Position numbers and translations under genes: made by a program
Part shown: piece by piece, positions 1-13,300 of the stretch
Layout of the letters: each line of letters opens with the position of its first letter
Position numbering within the stretch: position 1 is the first letter of the stretch
DNA from: Siderastrea radians
Taxonomy: Eukaryota > Cnidaria > Anthozoa > Scleractinia > Rhizangiidae
DNA length: 64,000 bases
Direction of reading: 5' to 3'
Assembly: GCA_964017195.1 (NCBI GenBank)
Contig: OZ024897.1
Location: 33,518,536 to 33,582,535 of the forward strand
Notes under the pieces: generated by a model
Told to the model about the DNA's origin: nothing
Databases searched by the model: none
The model's input: only the letters and a program-made list of their open reading frames with translations

Positions 1-112
1 CGATATCAGTTGAAGACATTGACCGATATTAATAAAAAAAGCAATATTAACCATAATGTTGAGAGCTAAAGTGAAAGAGTGTTTTTAGATCACATTTGTC
101 ACGTTGGTTTAC

Positions 113-218
113 CTTTCTCAGTGTCTCTAGATTGACATGCAGAGCGATCTCAGTTTTCAGTTTGTTTGGCAACAAAGTGAGAGAGTTGAGGTCTCCGCCT
201 CCAGTACTCATCCTGCCT
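113..218 (-). CDS. CNG channel, C-linker exon (partial gene)
   Basis: Internal exon of a cyclic-nucleotide-gated cation channel. It follows an acceptor (TTCTGTTTCAG) and ends at AAG|GTAAAC. The peptide contains GGDLNSLTLLPNKLKTEI followed by ALHVNLETLRK. In CNG channels this segment is the C-linker between S6 and the cyclic-nucleotide-binding domain (family pattern: LP-x-KL-x-EIA..V-L-TL-K). The incoming phase (one base completing a codon) matches the phase left by the exon at 6136-7367 on the same strand. The nucleotide-binding domain should lie beyond base 1 of the window. The S6 and early C-linker exon between these two was not found by eye. Confidence 0.8.
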
Positions 219-295
219 CTGAAACAGAACACCACCAAGACCCTTTGTTTGAATAAGAAGTTTAATATCTTCAACAATGGAAGATATGGATAGCC

Positions 296-775
296 AGGAG
301 GGGGGGAGTACTCCCCTATGTGGCCTATACGGGGACGTGTCGCTGGACAGGGTATGGTTTTTGGCCTCTCTGCCTAAACAGGGTATGTAATTTTATGCGA
401 GTCTGTCCTAAACTGGGTCTGATTTTGTCCTAAACAGGGTATGGTCAGTACAACTGTCGTCATTGAAAATGGCTTACACAGTATTTAGCAATCCTAGATC
501 GTGGACGTTTGCTGATCTTTGAAACACTTAGCAATAATAAAATACCATGGTATTTTAGGGAAACACCTACAAATTGTGTAAAACCTGAGAGAGTGTATTT
601 TGTCATTTGTCCTAAACAGGGACTTAAAATGGAGAGCGTAGGGTTGGTTTTTTAGGGCCTTCTTTCCTCCTAAACAGGGTCAAGTGTTCTGACCCTCAGC
701 GGCACCTCTGTACCCAAACATGGGTCAAGTGTCCCCCCTCCTCCTCGGAGGGGGGACACAAAGGCAACAAAGACA
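296..775. repeat. Interspersed repeat with GGGGGAGTACTCCCC-type ends
   Basis: It starts with GGGGGGAGTACTCCCCTATG and has repeated internal phrases (CCTAAACAGGGTATGG and variants at about 370, 430, 610 and 670). It finishes in a C-rich then G-rich stretch (about 735-760). A related fragment (GGGGTGGGGAACTCC, then GGTATGTGCCGCCC) lies near 46510. This looks like a non-coding repeat family in this genome; its boundaries are approximate. Confidence 0.45.
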
Positions 776-2212
776 TTTGTAAGACCCACTGGCGGGGCCA
801 TTCACTACAACTGTTTAGTGTTAAGGTTAGGATTAGGCCTATTAAAAAAAGCCTAAACGGGTCAGGGTTATCTTTGGAGGCTACCTAGAGGTTTATTGCA
901 GGGTTTGGTTGGATCTAAAAATGACATCCTAGTTTAGGAGAAGTGACTTTGAAGTGACACGACCGGGTAGCTCGAGGATACGGCCTTTGTGTTACTGGTC
1001 AGGCCAGTCGCTTTACCAGTTAACATGAGTAAAGCCACGGAAGTAGGAGATATATAAAAACAATTAATAAAGGCAAAATCACAGAGACAAACCAGTGAGG
1101 AGCGCCGGATCTTGTGTAGACCTGGATCAGTAAAAATTTTGAAGACCAAAGTAAACAACAGTAAAACTGATCCTTACGGCGAGAAGATTGAGAAATTTAA
1201 ATTGAGACAGTATCTGTATTCACTTTTCTTTTTTAGCCCCCGAAGAAGGTTTGTTTTGCAAACCGAAATATCAGGCAAATACATCACTTGGCATGTGTTT
1301 TTATTTCATTTCTGTCTCAATTTAAATTTCTCAATCTTCTTGCCTTAAGGATCAGTTTACTGAGTTCAGTAGGAGAATTCAAACGGTCAGTTACATGGCA
1401 TAACGTACCTGGCCCAAGAATAGTCATACCACATGACTACCCGTCTTTGTAAGTCCTTTGGAACGTTATGCTTCTTCATGTACTGTTTGGTGTTTTCCTG
1501 CCAAAATAGCAGTACCCATTATCAATAAGGACTTAAAATTTTACAATGGCAAGGACAACGAAGAAATAAGTCGTGAGTTAAGCAATGGCTTTGCGTGTGT
1601 ATTATACCGCATTCGGTTACATTTCTTCGACATTCTTCTGCAAAACTGCACCGGCCATGAATTGGCCAATCTTCGGTTTTAAGGAGAAGTGAGCACGCAA
1701 GGGCCTTTTGGTCTCATAAGTCTTAATTTCGCCGTCTGTATGTATTCATTTCCTGTATAGATCTGGCACATAAGCAGATTGAACGATTTGGTCCAATTAC
1801 AGAGTAGGTGAAAAACGTGAATGACGTTTTCGTTTTCGTTGACATCGTCGTCGTGATCCCTAGTACGTTTCTGTGTGTGTCGATCCTACAAGGCTGCATC
1901 ATTATGCCAAAGTGTGCGTATCAGTATTAAGATAAGCGTGATGTGCGTAAAAATATAGGGTCGCAATGCGTACCTACGTCTACAACTTCTATAATGTTAC
2001 TATCAGGCAATTGTAATAACGGGCAATTTAAAGATAGGTTCAAAAAGTGTGGTACTACTAGTTTACTACTCGTACGTACTGCTTCTATAAGGTTTATCCA
2101 CTGTGCCATGCATAAACGAGCGCAATGTACAACTCACCCTTTGTTTCTCGAAATCCATTCTGACCGCATTTCTGTTGACAATGATGCTTCCTGCGTTACC
2201 TGAAAAGGGTAA

Positions 2213-2250
2213 CAAAAAAACAAACAAACAAACAAACAAACAAACAAAAA
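2213..2250. repeat. CAAA microsatellite
   Basis: Simple tetranucleotide run of about eight CAAA units after a short poly-A. Confidence 0.9.
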
Positions 2251-5200
2251 ATTAATGCATTCTTTAATCAAAATGAGTGATGCTAGGGAAGGGTTACAAC
2301 AACACACTTGGAGGGACAATTTCCGGCCATCAAGCCAAATTTTCAAGTCTCACTATTTTCGTTAATCAGCGGCAATAGCATGAACGTTTATTCCAAAAGT
2401 TACCCCACGAGCTGTTTGCTTCGCTCAGCGTCGTTTCCAGGCCGTTAGCTCTCTCTGACCGCTGTCCCATTGTCCTATGTACTTGTACTACAGAAAATGA
2501 ACCTTTTACTCTTACCTACAATGGTGGCAAACATGAAAACCCCAGTCAAATAGCAAGCAATAGTGTAGACAAACCTGAAACAACAACAAACTTACAATCA
2601 AATACCAAATCTTTCGAAATCTCGCTTCGTCTAGTACTGTTGCACGAGCATTTTCGATAGAATTCACTAAATGCATCTCTCGGTCAAGTCAGTCATTTCC
2701 TTTCCATGCCCTAAATAAAAATGATTTAAAGCAACCTATCTACAGACAAAATCATCCTACAATTTGTCAAGATTGTTTGAGGGAGAAAGGGGACAAAGAG
2801 GGGCTAGTACAACAGCAACAAATTTATTCCCGGGATTTCTTACTTGTTATATTGTTCGAGAGATTTCACAGGCAAAAACAATGAATCATACACTCAGGCA
2901 CTATTATTATGTTAGTCGTCATCAGTTTTACGCACTACCAGTGTTGCATTATATTTTGTGCATTTCTCATATCTGACATATATGTTATCCACGTCATATC
3001 AAATGCTCAATCTCGGTTATAGAATTTCTAGCTTTCTGATTGGTTCACAGCGCACAGGTTATCAGCGAATGACCCTGCTTTTTGGCTTATAAGAAAATTG
3101 GATGCCATTTGAACACCGTAGCACGAGGCGTTCGAATGTTTTCTCCGGAAAGCAAAAATTTTGCCCTAAAATATGGCAAATTTTTTTAAAAACAATTAAA
3201 GCAGTAATAATTTAATAATTTACAATTAGTAAAGGAAATTATTCCACTCACGCTTGTTGGATAAACGCGGGCTCGTGGAATAATGTTAAGTATTCAGTTT
3301 TGCAGAGGTATTCAGTTAAAATTGTTGCATCAGGCGACTGCGCATTTAAAAAGGACGTTTGCACAAAGTTTTATCATGATCAGTTACGCGAACTAACTTA
3401 AAATTCCACTTAAACTAACAGTAATTTGCATCGCTTTTTTTCCAAAAAAAAATTGACGTTGTAAGTCAATTAACTGGTGATATAAAAAAGAAACGGCTGA
3501 ACATCTAAAGTGTAAACAACACGCAGTCGCTCGCTAGCATTTGTTAGCTTTGCCTAAACTGAAGCTGCCAAGAAATCATTTACGTTGTTTGCTTAAGAGT
3601 CACTTTCTGTCAGCTTATTGATGATCGCTGGCTAGTAAATGAACCCACAACATAACGAATATTAACTCAAGCCCCAGGGGCAGTCATTTAGAGTAACAAA
3701 CGATGGCCTGTGATAAATTGCGCAGTACGAAGCTTGCAGGTAACTTGACATAACTTGACACTTGTCTTGTTAAGTAAATAAGATGCACATGAGGTATTTG
3801 AGTAAACTGAAGAACATAAAACTCGATTGCTTTTTGATTAAAAAGTCAGAGAAGTCTTCCGTTTTTATTTCAGTTTCTGAATAGACTGGGTAATCACAAC
3901 TCAACCCCTACAACTCACAAACAACTAGAGTTGAATGTGCAACTAGTGTTTCAGTGGATTTTTCTGTTCGTAGCAGGAGGTGAAGAGAAATATCCTCCTA
4001 CGCGCAGAAAAAAAGACCACGAAAAAGCTTGTTAGGCAGGCTTAGAAACAACTTTTTCATTGAAGGCTTTCTTTCGCTTTCTGTTCCCCGCTCGCATCTC
4101 GCGCTTTCTCATTCTCCTGTCCGCTCCCCTTTTAGCTTCTGTATAGTAGTAACACCAGTTCGAAGACCTTGAATTTCAGGGTACAACATCACGCCAGTCT
4201 TATGCCAAAAAGTTAAAATCAACAGTACTAGCGAAAAAGCGCAAGATTCACTACAGTTTCCAGCAAGCATAGCGCTTGAAGGCAGCCAAATTTCAGACGT
4301 TCCTATAAAGGAATCCTCCCTGGAAGGGGAAGGGGAGGGGGGACGCGGCGCGAGCACAAACGCCCTCAGTCTGAGGAGTCGGCTGATTTCACAACTTGAA
4401 ACGGGCTAAGATACGTAAACAAAAGCACGAGGGCAGACGCTTGCCATTTTAGCGAGCTTGCGTTTGTGATTACGTTGGAGACCTTACTAGTGGTCCCGGC
4501 ACTTTTATCTAGAAGTTTCCTCGGGTCGTTTCCTTTTTTGAAGGTGCGATTATCAATAGCACCTGCGCCTTATTGTGTATTCATATAACCCCCTTTTAAT
4601 TTCATTTCAGTTACTAAATTGTGCTAAAAGAATGGCAAGTGTTTGGCAAGTTACGCCAGAAATTGACACCAATCTTCCGCGAATATCAAATAAATTTGTT
4701 GACGAAAAGATTGTAAGTCCAAGACGTAATTAAAAAAAAAAGATAAAGGAAAAATGTATAAAAATTATTCCAGATCCGAACGTTGCTAGTTTCGTGCGTA
4801 TGACAGCCCTTTTACAAAAAGATATAAATGTATACACAAGAACTGAAGGAAAATAATTTAAGATCGTCGAAAATCTATGAGCAAGGCGAAAAGAAGAACC
4901 TTATTAGAACCAAACGCATGCTGTATTCATGTACAAGAGATTTTTAAGAGCCGAAAAATGAAACCAGCAACTGAGTGGGAAAGAGTCACGGCGCAGCAAT
5001 AAGCCAAGGCGGCCTCGTTATGAAATTTAATTTAACCACGAGTAACGAGTAGAAAACAAATTAATCTTTTGAATTTATGTCGTAGCGCTCGTGATTGTTA
5101 TATCTTTACCTAGTTTTTTTGGTCCGTCAAACTCGCGCTTGCAGCAAGCAGTTTTCTCCGTGTCTTCACAAAAATATAAATTCTTCATCTCTTGATAGCG

Positions 5201-6135
5201 GGGAATGTACCACCGGGTTAGAACTGGAAGGCGGACGCAGGCTTTAAGCTAATTGATATATGCAGGTGCAACTCTACCCAAGGGAGAAAACCTTTTTAGA
5301 AACTCGTTAACGGTATCGCAGTAAACGAAAGACACGGCAAGAGTTCATTTCCATCAGTTAAACTTTAGCGGAAGCGCCTTTTGCCGTTTTTTGTCCTAGA
5401 ACGAAAATAGAAGTAAAAATTCGCGTCCTGCGTAAAATCCGCAGAAACAACATTTGCTTCCGCCCACTTGAGCTAAATGAAAAAACATAAATAAAAGTTA
5501 GATTCTAATATGAATTTTCTTTTTCGCTCTGTATACTAACAAGCACGCTATTTTTCTAAGAATTTTTTACGACAGGTTTAATTTGAAGATATTGGCTTTT
5601 CAGATACGCATTTTAATTCTACCTGCTATAGCAGATAGATGCCAACATTTCTTTAATCTTAATTTGCACTGTTAGCCCGTAGCCTTTAAGTTGCTTAACT
5701 TGAAGCATATCTCATGAATCGTAACTTTGGCTATTTTAGTCTTTACAACAGACCGCAATGTCTTTTCACTAAATCCCAACGGACTTCTATTTGCCGGTGT
5801 TGTGAGGCTTAATGCTAATCAAGAATATTATAATTATGCAAAACTGTGAGCTAAATTCAAGCCCTGCGGAGAAAAAAAGAATAAATATTGTAAAATATAA
5901 ACACAGGCCAACTTTTTATTTTTGCGAAATTGCCTTTAATCTTCACTTTACTCCGCGTTTATCAGAGCTTTTCAAACGTGTATGTTTCGAATCTTTTGAG
6001 AATAATTTTTACTGATTTATCTTTACTGTCACCTTGTTCAGACAATAAGCACAACAAACAAACAAACATGCAAGTGAAACCTGTTATATTGCCTACAGAT
6101 ATTACAACACATAAAATACGAACTCGCATACTCAC

Positions 6136-7367
6136 TCTAAATTTGTGGTTGGTTGTGGAAGATCCCCTATTGCAGTCAGAGTTAAAGTTGACCAGTAGAA
6201 TGATTGTAGATATTGTTGGTACAGCGAACCATTACCCTGATACACCCACTCGTTTGTTCCAAATCCTTCAAATCTAGACACCATGATATAAAATCCAGCG
6301 TTCCAGTGAATCAGAAGAAACATTAAATGCATGAGAAAAAACACTCGTAGAAAAGTCGGGTAGTTCGCTTGTGACTCCATTACGGATTTAATCCGAAAGC
6401 TTTTATATCCTTTGATAATACGATTGACTCTTAGCAGAGGAAGAGGTCCAAATGCCGCGTAGAGAATATCAGTGGGAATTAACGACGCGATGTCAGCAAA
6501 AAATTCGACAGAGCGAACGTACCGCATGTACAGTCGTTTTGTATCTGTAACAAGAATGCCTTCCTCGAGAAATCCTGTTCTCGCAGAAATCGCAATATCC
6601 AAGGCATAGATTGCATCGCAGAAATAATCAAATAGAAACCACGTTATCTTAAGCCATCCAGTCTGAGCTTCAGGGAAGGCTATTCTCAGTATTAAAGCCC
6701 ACAAGTTATAACGAATGGCAAAAACAAGGACGTAAAACCAAACACAAAGGTGCAAGCCGTCTGGATCGAAGATTATTTTTTTGTCTTTCCAATGCACCGA
6801 CGGTTCGTATTCATAAACTGATCCACTTGTCAATTCGCTATCAGGTTCTTTTTCAATCTCAATAGTCGCTGATCCAGCATCAGTGGAGCTAGTTTTTGAC
6901 AGCACGTTATCTGAAGAAGAACTTTTACTAACTGCCTTAGATCTCTTACGATGCGGCGGAGTATTCTTTCTATTATCCCTAGTGCTGAACTTTTGAAGAA
7001 ATGGGTCCACTGCAACGGGTGATTTCCACATCGAGCGCCGTCGCGCACGAGACGGTTTGACGGCGTTTTTCACAGTCACCGCATTTCGAATTTGCTTGGA
7101 GACCGCTCTCCACCTTCCCAAGGATTCCACGCTATCAGCTTTTGAAGTTCCTTCCTTGCATTTTATTTTGCTCTTATCTTCAGTTATTGTACTATTACTA
7201 CTGCTCAGTTCACCTGGTCGTGGAGTTCTACTTGCCATGTTTTCGTCGTCTTCGGCGGAATCGTCGTTTTCGAAGCGCACTGATCTTTCCATTCCTGTCG
7301 TTTTTCTTATCCTTTTCACTGCATCCTGCTTCTGTGCGTTCGGATCAGGTTCTCGATGGATATTCAT
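6136..7367 (-). CDS. CNG channel, first coding exon (N-terminus to pore)
   Basis: Encodes the first 410 residues of a cyclic-nucleotide-gated cation channel subunit. The ATG at 7367-7365 is the first in the frame, with an in-frame TGA about 20 nt upstream. Residues 1-200 are polar, Ser/Lys-rich and probably disordered. S1 lies near 206-228, S2-S3 near 240-260 and the S4-like segment near 310-328 (LPLLRVNRIIKGYKSFRIK). S5 is near 340-362. The pore helix and filter end at 390-408 (YWSTLTLTAIGDLPQP). The filter is acidic (IGD) where CNGA subunits have IGE, which favours a conducting alpha-type subunit. The exon ends AGA|GTGAGT in phase 2. The gene continues at the C-linker exon near the left edge. 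Channels of this family pass Na+ and Ca2+ in response to cGMP or cAMP, commonly in ciliary sensory membranes. Assignment to CNG is firm; the subtype is not. Confidence 0.9.
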
Positions 7368-7892
7368 AAGCAATTTTGTACGTCAACAACAGCACTAACA
7401 ATACAGCGCTTAGGAGATCACATTTGGCAGGCTTGTAAAATCAATTAAGTTTCCAACAATGGTAATTGTTCGCTGTGGCGAGATGAACCGACAATTTACA
7501 AGAAGTGGATTATGTTTTCATTAAGTTTGCGTGAGCCATTGTTCGCTTATTTTCATTCTACACCAACGCACACAAAAAGCTGCAAAGGAAATGTCATATA
7601 AAGCATTTATCCACTATCTCAGTTCTGTTGACTTTCTGTGTCTCAAAGGGCCAATCAAATTTTCTTTTGTGTCTAATATTAAGTTACAAATAGCATACTC
7701 TTGAGTTAAAGTTACGATTCCAGGTTGTCAAATCAAGTGACCTGAAGACGACCCTAAAAACAAACAACGAAGCGATTTTGGCAGGTGAAGTAAATAAACT
7801 ACAGGATTAACACGTCGTATAAACTAATGCCAAGTAATTTGTGAAGTGCTTATAATTCTCACCATGTTCCAAACAGCTTTATAGCTCATTGA

Positions 7893-7906
7893 GTTGCCAT
7901 AGCAAC
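7893..7906. promoter_or_regulatory. RFX X-box upstream of the CNG gene
   Basis: GTTGCCATAGCAAC fits the X-box consensus bound by RFX factors (GTHNYYATRRNAAC) at every position. It lies 526 bp upstream of the channel's start codon. X-boxes are typical of promoters of ciliary genes, which suits a channel that often works in cilia. A match by sequence alone; binding is inferred. Confidence 0.55.
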
Positions 7907-8519
7907 ACACCTGTTTTGACTGAAATGTTAACTTGAATCCAGTTAATCCATGCATTCCCACGAAAGTACCACAGAAAACTATTACATGAAAACACCCCAT
8001 GAAAGCACCAACAAGTTAAATAATCATCGAGCTGATTAATTAAGACTTGATATTCCTCAGAATTGCTTTATGGTTGTCCTTACAGGAGGACCTCACGCTC
8101 ATGTCCAATACTGCAGCACTGATACGGACCGTTATTTGCAGTTGACGGTCCGTAAGTTTCGCACGGACCGTCACTCTTGCTTACGGAGCGTGTTTTGCGG
8201 TTGACAGTCCGTATGCTTCGCACGGACCGTCATTCTTGCTTACGGACCGTTATTTGCGGTTGACGGTCCGTACGTTTCGCACAGACCGTTATTTTTACTT
8301 ACAGTCCGAATACAGAGCGTGCATCTCATTATCGCGCCAGGGCCAACTGTTGACGGTCCGTACATTTCGCACGGACCGTCATCATTGCTTACGGACCGTC
8401 ATTTGCGGTTGACGGTCCGTACGTTTCGCACAGACCGTCATCCGTGCTTACAGACCGTCATTTACGATTCACGATCCGTATGTAGAGGTATAAATAATCT
8501 ATACAAGTATGATTGAGCC

Positions 8520-9512
8520 TCGTTATTTAAGCGTACGTACGAAGCGAGCGAGATACACCAAAGAGGTCGAAAGAGAAGACGGTAATATGTCTATTACTCG
8601 TTCTACAAATGTATAAGCGTCGCGAAAACTAATAACAGAGTTCTAAAAGCGAACTGTTATGTCGATTATTCCTTCTATTGAAGCCTTGTGAAACTTTTCA
8701 GGGAAAGGCAGACGATAACATGTCTATTCGATAAGCGTCGCGCAAACTGATAACAGTTGTAAAAGCGAAGTTATGTCCATTACTCCTTCTATTGAAGCCT
8801 TGTGAAACTGTTCAAGGGAAGGCAACCATGATTATGCCACGTTATTTAAGCGCCATACGAAGCGAGCGTGATACACGAAAGAAATACGTACGCCGACGCG
8901 AGCGAGGTACACGAATAGAAGAAGATAATATGTCTATTACTCGTTCTATAAGCATCGCGTAAACTGATAACACAGTTCTAAAAGCGAACTGTTATGTCCA
9001 TTACTCCTTCTATTGAAGCCTTGTGAATTATGCCTCGTTATTTAAGTGCCATACGAAGCGAGCGTGATACACGAAATAGAAAAAGATAATGTCTATTACT
9101 CGTTCTATAAGCTTTGCGTAAACTGATAACAGAGTTCTAAAAGCGAACTGTTATATCGAATACTCCTTCTATTGAAGCCTAGTGAAACTGCTTAAGGAAA
9201 GGCAGACGATAACATGTCTATTACTCGTTCTATAAGCTTTGCGTAAACTGATAAGAGAGTTCTAAAAGCGAACTGTCATGTGAAATACTCCTTCTATTGA
9301 AGCCGCCTTGTGAAACTATTCAAGGGAAGGCAACCATGATTATGTCTTGTCATTTAAGCGCCATACGAAGCGAGCGTGATACACGAAATAGAAGGCGATA
9401 ATATGTCTACTACTCGTTCTATAAGCTTTGCGTAAACTGATAACAGAATTCTAAAAGCGAACTGTTATGTCGAATACTCCTTCTATTGAAGCCTAGTGAA
9501 ACTGTTCAAGGA
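8520..9512. repeat. Tandem repeats, middle zone of copy 1
   Basis: Several degenerate units carry the same phrases: TCTATTACTCGTTCTATAAGC, AAACTGATAACAGAGTTCTA, AAGCGAACTGTTATGTC, CTCCTTCTATTGAAGCC and CGAAGCGAGCGTGATACAC. Units vary in length, with internal deletions. The reverse complement of the same zone is at about 62829-63720. Confidence 0.8.
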
Positions 9513-9513
9513 A

Positions 9514-10265
9514 AGCTGAGATGCAATTTACGGACCGTGAACTCTTTTATACGGACCGTATCTGAAATTCACGGTCCGTACAAACTGTACGGTCCGTAAC
9601 AGAGATATCTCCCTCTCACAACGGGAATGAAATATTCTCAGTCCCACTAATGATATGCAATTTACGGACCGTGAACTCTTCTATACGGGCCGTATGTGAA
9701 GTTCACGGTCCGTACGAACTGTACGGTCCGTAACAAAGATATCTCCCTCTCACAACGGCAATGAAATATTCTAAGTCCCACTAATGAGATGCAATTTACG
9801 GACCGTGAACTCATCTATACGGACCGTATCTGAAGTTCACGGTCCGTGCGAACTGTACGGTCCGTAAAAAGATATCTCCCACTCATAACCAGAATGAAAT
9901 ACTCTAAGTGCCACTAATGAGATGCAATGTACGGACCGTGAACTCATCTATACGGACCGTATCTGAAGTTCACGGTCCGTTCGAACTGTACGGTCCGTAA
10001 CAAGGATATCTCCCTCTCGGCGGGAATGAAATATTCTCAGTCCCATTAATGAGATGCAATGTACGGACCGTGAACTCATCTATACGGACCGTATCTGAAG
10101 TTCAGGGTCCGTACGAACTGTACGGTCCGTAACAAAGATATCTCCCTCTCGGCGGGAATGAAATATTCTCAGTCCCATTGATGAGATGCAATGTACGGAC
10201 CGTGAACTCTTCTATACGGACCGTATCTGAAGTTCACGGTCCGTACAAACTGTACGGTCCGTCAA
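9514..10265. repeat. Array of hairpin-forming 125-135-bp units, copy 1
   Basis: About six units. Each contains the words ACGGACCGT and ACGGTCCGT in a fixed order, with ACGGACCGTGAACT facing AGTTCACGGTCCGT around a smaller palindrome, ATACGGACCGTAT. Units are joined by a spacer containing GATATCTCCCTCTCACAACG and an AATGAAATATTCT stretch. The same unit is repeated about 12 times, in reverse, at 61232-62828. Confidence 0.85.
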
Positions 10266-10379
10266 CCCTTCTGTACATTCCGTAGATGGGTTTCACGGTC
10301 CGTACAAAACTCTACGGACCGAAACCATAGTCTCACGGTCCGTTACAGTGCGGGTGTATTGGACAACCCTCGGACCTCA

Positions 10380-13300
10380 TTGTCCTTTCAATAACACGCG
10401 AACTGTGAACTTCAAATCCCGACTCAAGAACGCTTTTTTGCCGTCAAGGTGTCAATCATAATTACATCAACAATAAACGCACCGTGAAAAACAGAAACCA
10501 ACAAAGTGGATCGAGATCCACCAATCATAGCATGCAAACTGAAGCTTTTGACCCCGTTGACCAAAAACTTCTAAGGACCTGCTACAGTGATTGACAGCAG
10601 CGAAAACTGCAACCGTTGGCTTAGCCTTGAACTTCAGAGTTTGTGTCATTGAAATGTGCAGTAATAGGGTATGGATGGTTTTGACGTTATGAACGGTAGA
10701 GAAAATAGCATTTTAACGTCGGATTTTTGACGGCCGTCCTGCTAGTTTTAGTACGCCACAAAATAATTCTGAGGAAGACGACATTTGGCACATATTTACC
10801 GAAAAGACAAACAAGAAATTGTACTTGTTAAGGACATACTGAGAAAGTGCGATCTTGACTATCATTCAATAGTCATTGTCCATTGAGCCAACCAGATTCA
10901 AGTATTTGCAAATAGGCTTCGGCGGATGTCTCTATTGCAACAATCCCAATATATTGTAGTTTTTAACGACCTTTTTGCATACTAACAAGTTATTTTTGCA
11001 AATTTGTTATGACACTTTTAAACCGGATGGTAATACAAAAATACCGCGATCTTTGAAGAATAATGAACAATTAAGACGATTTCCGCTGAACATTCGGGCA
11101 ATATAAAGTGCAAAAATAGTTACCAAAAATACTGTCTCATAGCATGGCAATACTTTGAATAAAAAAAGAAGAAATTGTCAATACTTAAGCTCCCAAGCTG
11201 ACCCCGCAAGAGAAAATTGAATTTGAAGTTATCCATATTTTAATTGAAAAGACGCTTTATGTCAGTTCAAAACAAAATGGCGCCCGTTTTAAGTATATTT
11301 TTACGACATTTGACATTATATTTTTTTTCTCGAGGATGGTTAAGAATTTAATTGCGGGGTCACTTGGGGAAGCAAATTAAAGTGAGGTGTTTCAAATAGT
11401 ATTCAAAATGTTACCGTACTATGAGTAGATTTTTGGTTAATCAATTCTTGCTCTTATTGCTCGAATGTTGAGCGGAATCCGTCTTTAAAAAATCAGGTGT
11501 AAATAAATACGAAGCATAAATATATTCATTTTTGCTTTTGGTCATCTGAAGAAGAGGACAATCATATACACTTGTTTTCAAAGGACATTGTCAACTATTT
11601 TTCTGACATGAAAAGCCATGCCACTCTGCTAAAAGAAAACGTATGGAAAAAAGTAATAATAATTTGAGCCACCTTCCAAATAAAATTCCTAATAATTAGA
11701 CGTATGCATTTTCGGATTAACATTTTTGTTAACATCTGTGAATGGATACTGGTTTAACAATTGAACTTTTGTGTTGTTGTAACTGTTGTAGTAATGATAA
11801 TTTGCTAAAAAGAAAAACGACGCTTTCAGTGGCCTCTATGAATTTTATAGAAAGTGGCGCGGACACAAAATAACGTTCAATAATTTCAAAAAAGACAAAC
11901 TTCGCGCCATATGCACCCTACAAGGGTTTTATTTCAAGTGGTTATGCTGCAACCAGAACAGAAAAAAAAACTTACCCAAAAGAAGCTGATCGCGTGCAGA
12001 TACAAAATTAATGGCTACCCTTGACAATAATAAAACATTAATTGCGTTTGCATTGCAAGTTTTTAGCTCACAACATTTTACAAATATTTTCCAGTTAAGC
12101 GAAAGCAAGAGCAAATCCCTGGGTGCAAACCACAAACAAACATTCTAGATTTTCTTACCTGAAATGGATTTGCAAAAAAAAGTCTCATCTGCTTGACAAA
12201 CAAGAGCTTACTGACTAAAATGATGTACGATGTTCCACGTCACAACTAGAACCCGTGGCAACTGACATCTGTTTCATCGGTATGGCACACAAACTGAGCA
12301 CGTCGTATTTCTCTTATAGTATTTTACTTTGCAAGTACTGCTTTAACTAGGGCAGTTCGAATTTCCACTTATGTCACAAGAACTTTAAGATCTCAAGCTT
12401 TTTTTTTCTAATCGTGCAATAAAACACACATATTACCAAACTTCAATTTGTCTAATTTGTATTGTAAGTCACGCGCGATGTTGAGTTCGCTGAAACTTTC
12501 CGACAGCTTGTGGGAATCAGATTGCTAATAGAAACGGTCCATGATCCAGCACTGATAAAGCAAAAGAGTGTGTGAAAAACTGCAAACGTTTGCACATGTT
12601 TCTCGAACGTGCTTCTCTTCCATATATAGAACTTTTGATAACTACTGATATATCTTTCGTATTTAAAGCCAGGCTGTTATGATACGACTAATTTCATCCG
12701 AAAGGTACCGACTGGCAGTTAAAATCATGCTAATTTTCTAAGAACATTGAACTAGAAATAATCGACAAAAACAATATCTTGATTATTAAAACTTTGCTAT
12801 CACTTAATCAGCGCTGGTAGGTATACGTCTTTTATTTACTGTATCTTTTTCAAGATAAAAAGTATCGTATTAAAGATCAATAGTCCCTCTCCTACGTAAA
12901 ATAGAGGAAGATTGCTGCATATCAGTTCAAAATGGAACTTTCCTGTAAATATAATTATGCATATTCGACAGGCGGATCAAATTTGACTTTTATGGGGAAA
13001 CACCGCCAAAAAACAATCGACGCAGGTGAAAAAAAAAAAAAACGACGCCAAAGAAAGAAAAAATAAATAAATAACAATTAAAAATTTAAAAAACTCGTCA
13101 AAAAAAGCACAAATATGTCGGGTATATATCGATAGCAAGATAGATATAACAAACAAAAGGGCACCAAGTGCATTCATCTGAAAACAAGACCCTCACCACG
13201 CACTAAAAGAAAAAGTCGGCGTTTAAAGTCTAAAGTCAATGTTAATTCTCAATACTCTGAATACTGATTGATTAATTTCACGTCCTCCAAGTCTTTCTAG

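Larger units (their letters stand above)
219..6135. other. CNG intron region, one exon unlocated
   Basis: This lies between two exons of the channel gene on the minus strand and is mostly intronic and AT-rich. At least one exon (S6 and the WFDY-type start of the C-linker) is expected here, but I could not find it. The stretch holds a G-rich interspersed repeat near the left end and a CAAA microsatellite. I see no other protein-coding signal; the open frames here are short and without recognisable motifs. Confidence 0.5.
8082..10379 (+). mobile_element. Palindrome-rich element, copy 1
   Basis: A 2298-bp block bounded by the 8-bp direct repeat TTGTCCTT (8074-8081 and 10380-10387), a likely target-site duplication. 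Its ends are related, imperfect inverted repeats sharing GAGG, TGTCCAATAC, GCACTG and then ACGGACCGT. Inside are three zones: short repeats with ACGGACCGT words (about 8128-8480), longer AT-richer tandem repeats (8520-9512), and about six units of 125-135 bp with four CGGWCCG words each (9514-10265). No coding capacity is seen. A larger inverted copy begins at 60063. This looks like a non-autonomous foldback-like or satellite-bearing DNA element. It sits about 715 bp upstream of the CNG start codon. Confidence 0.7.

Noticed and set aside
8128..10350. CRISPR-like array because of short palindromic repeats with spacers
   Set aside because: The spacers are themselves repeated, unit lengths vary, the genome is eukaryotic and no cas genes are near.
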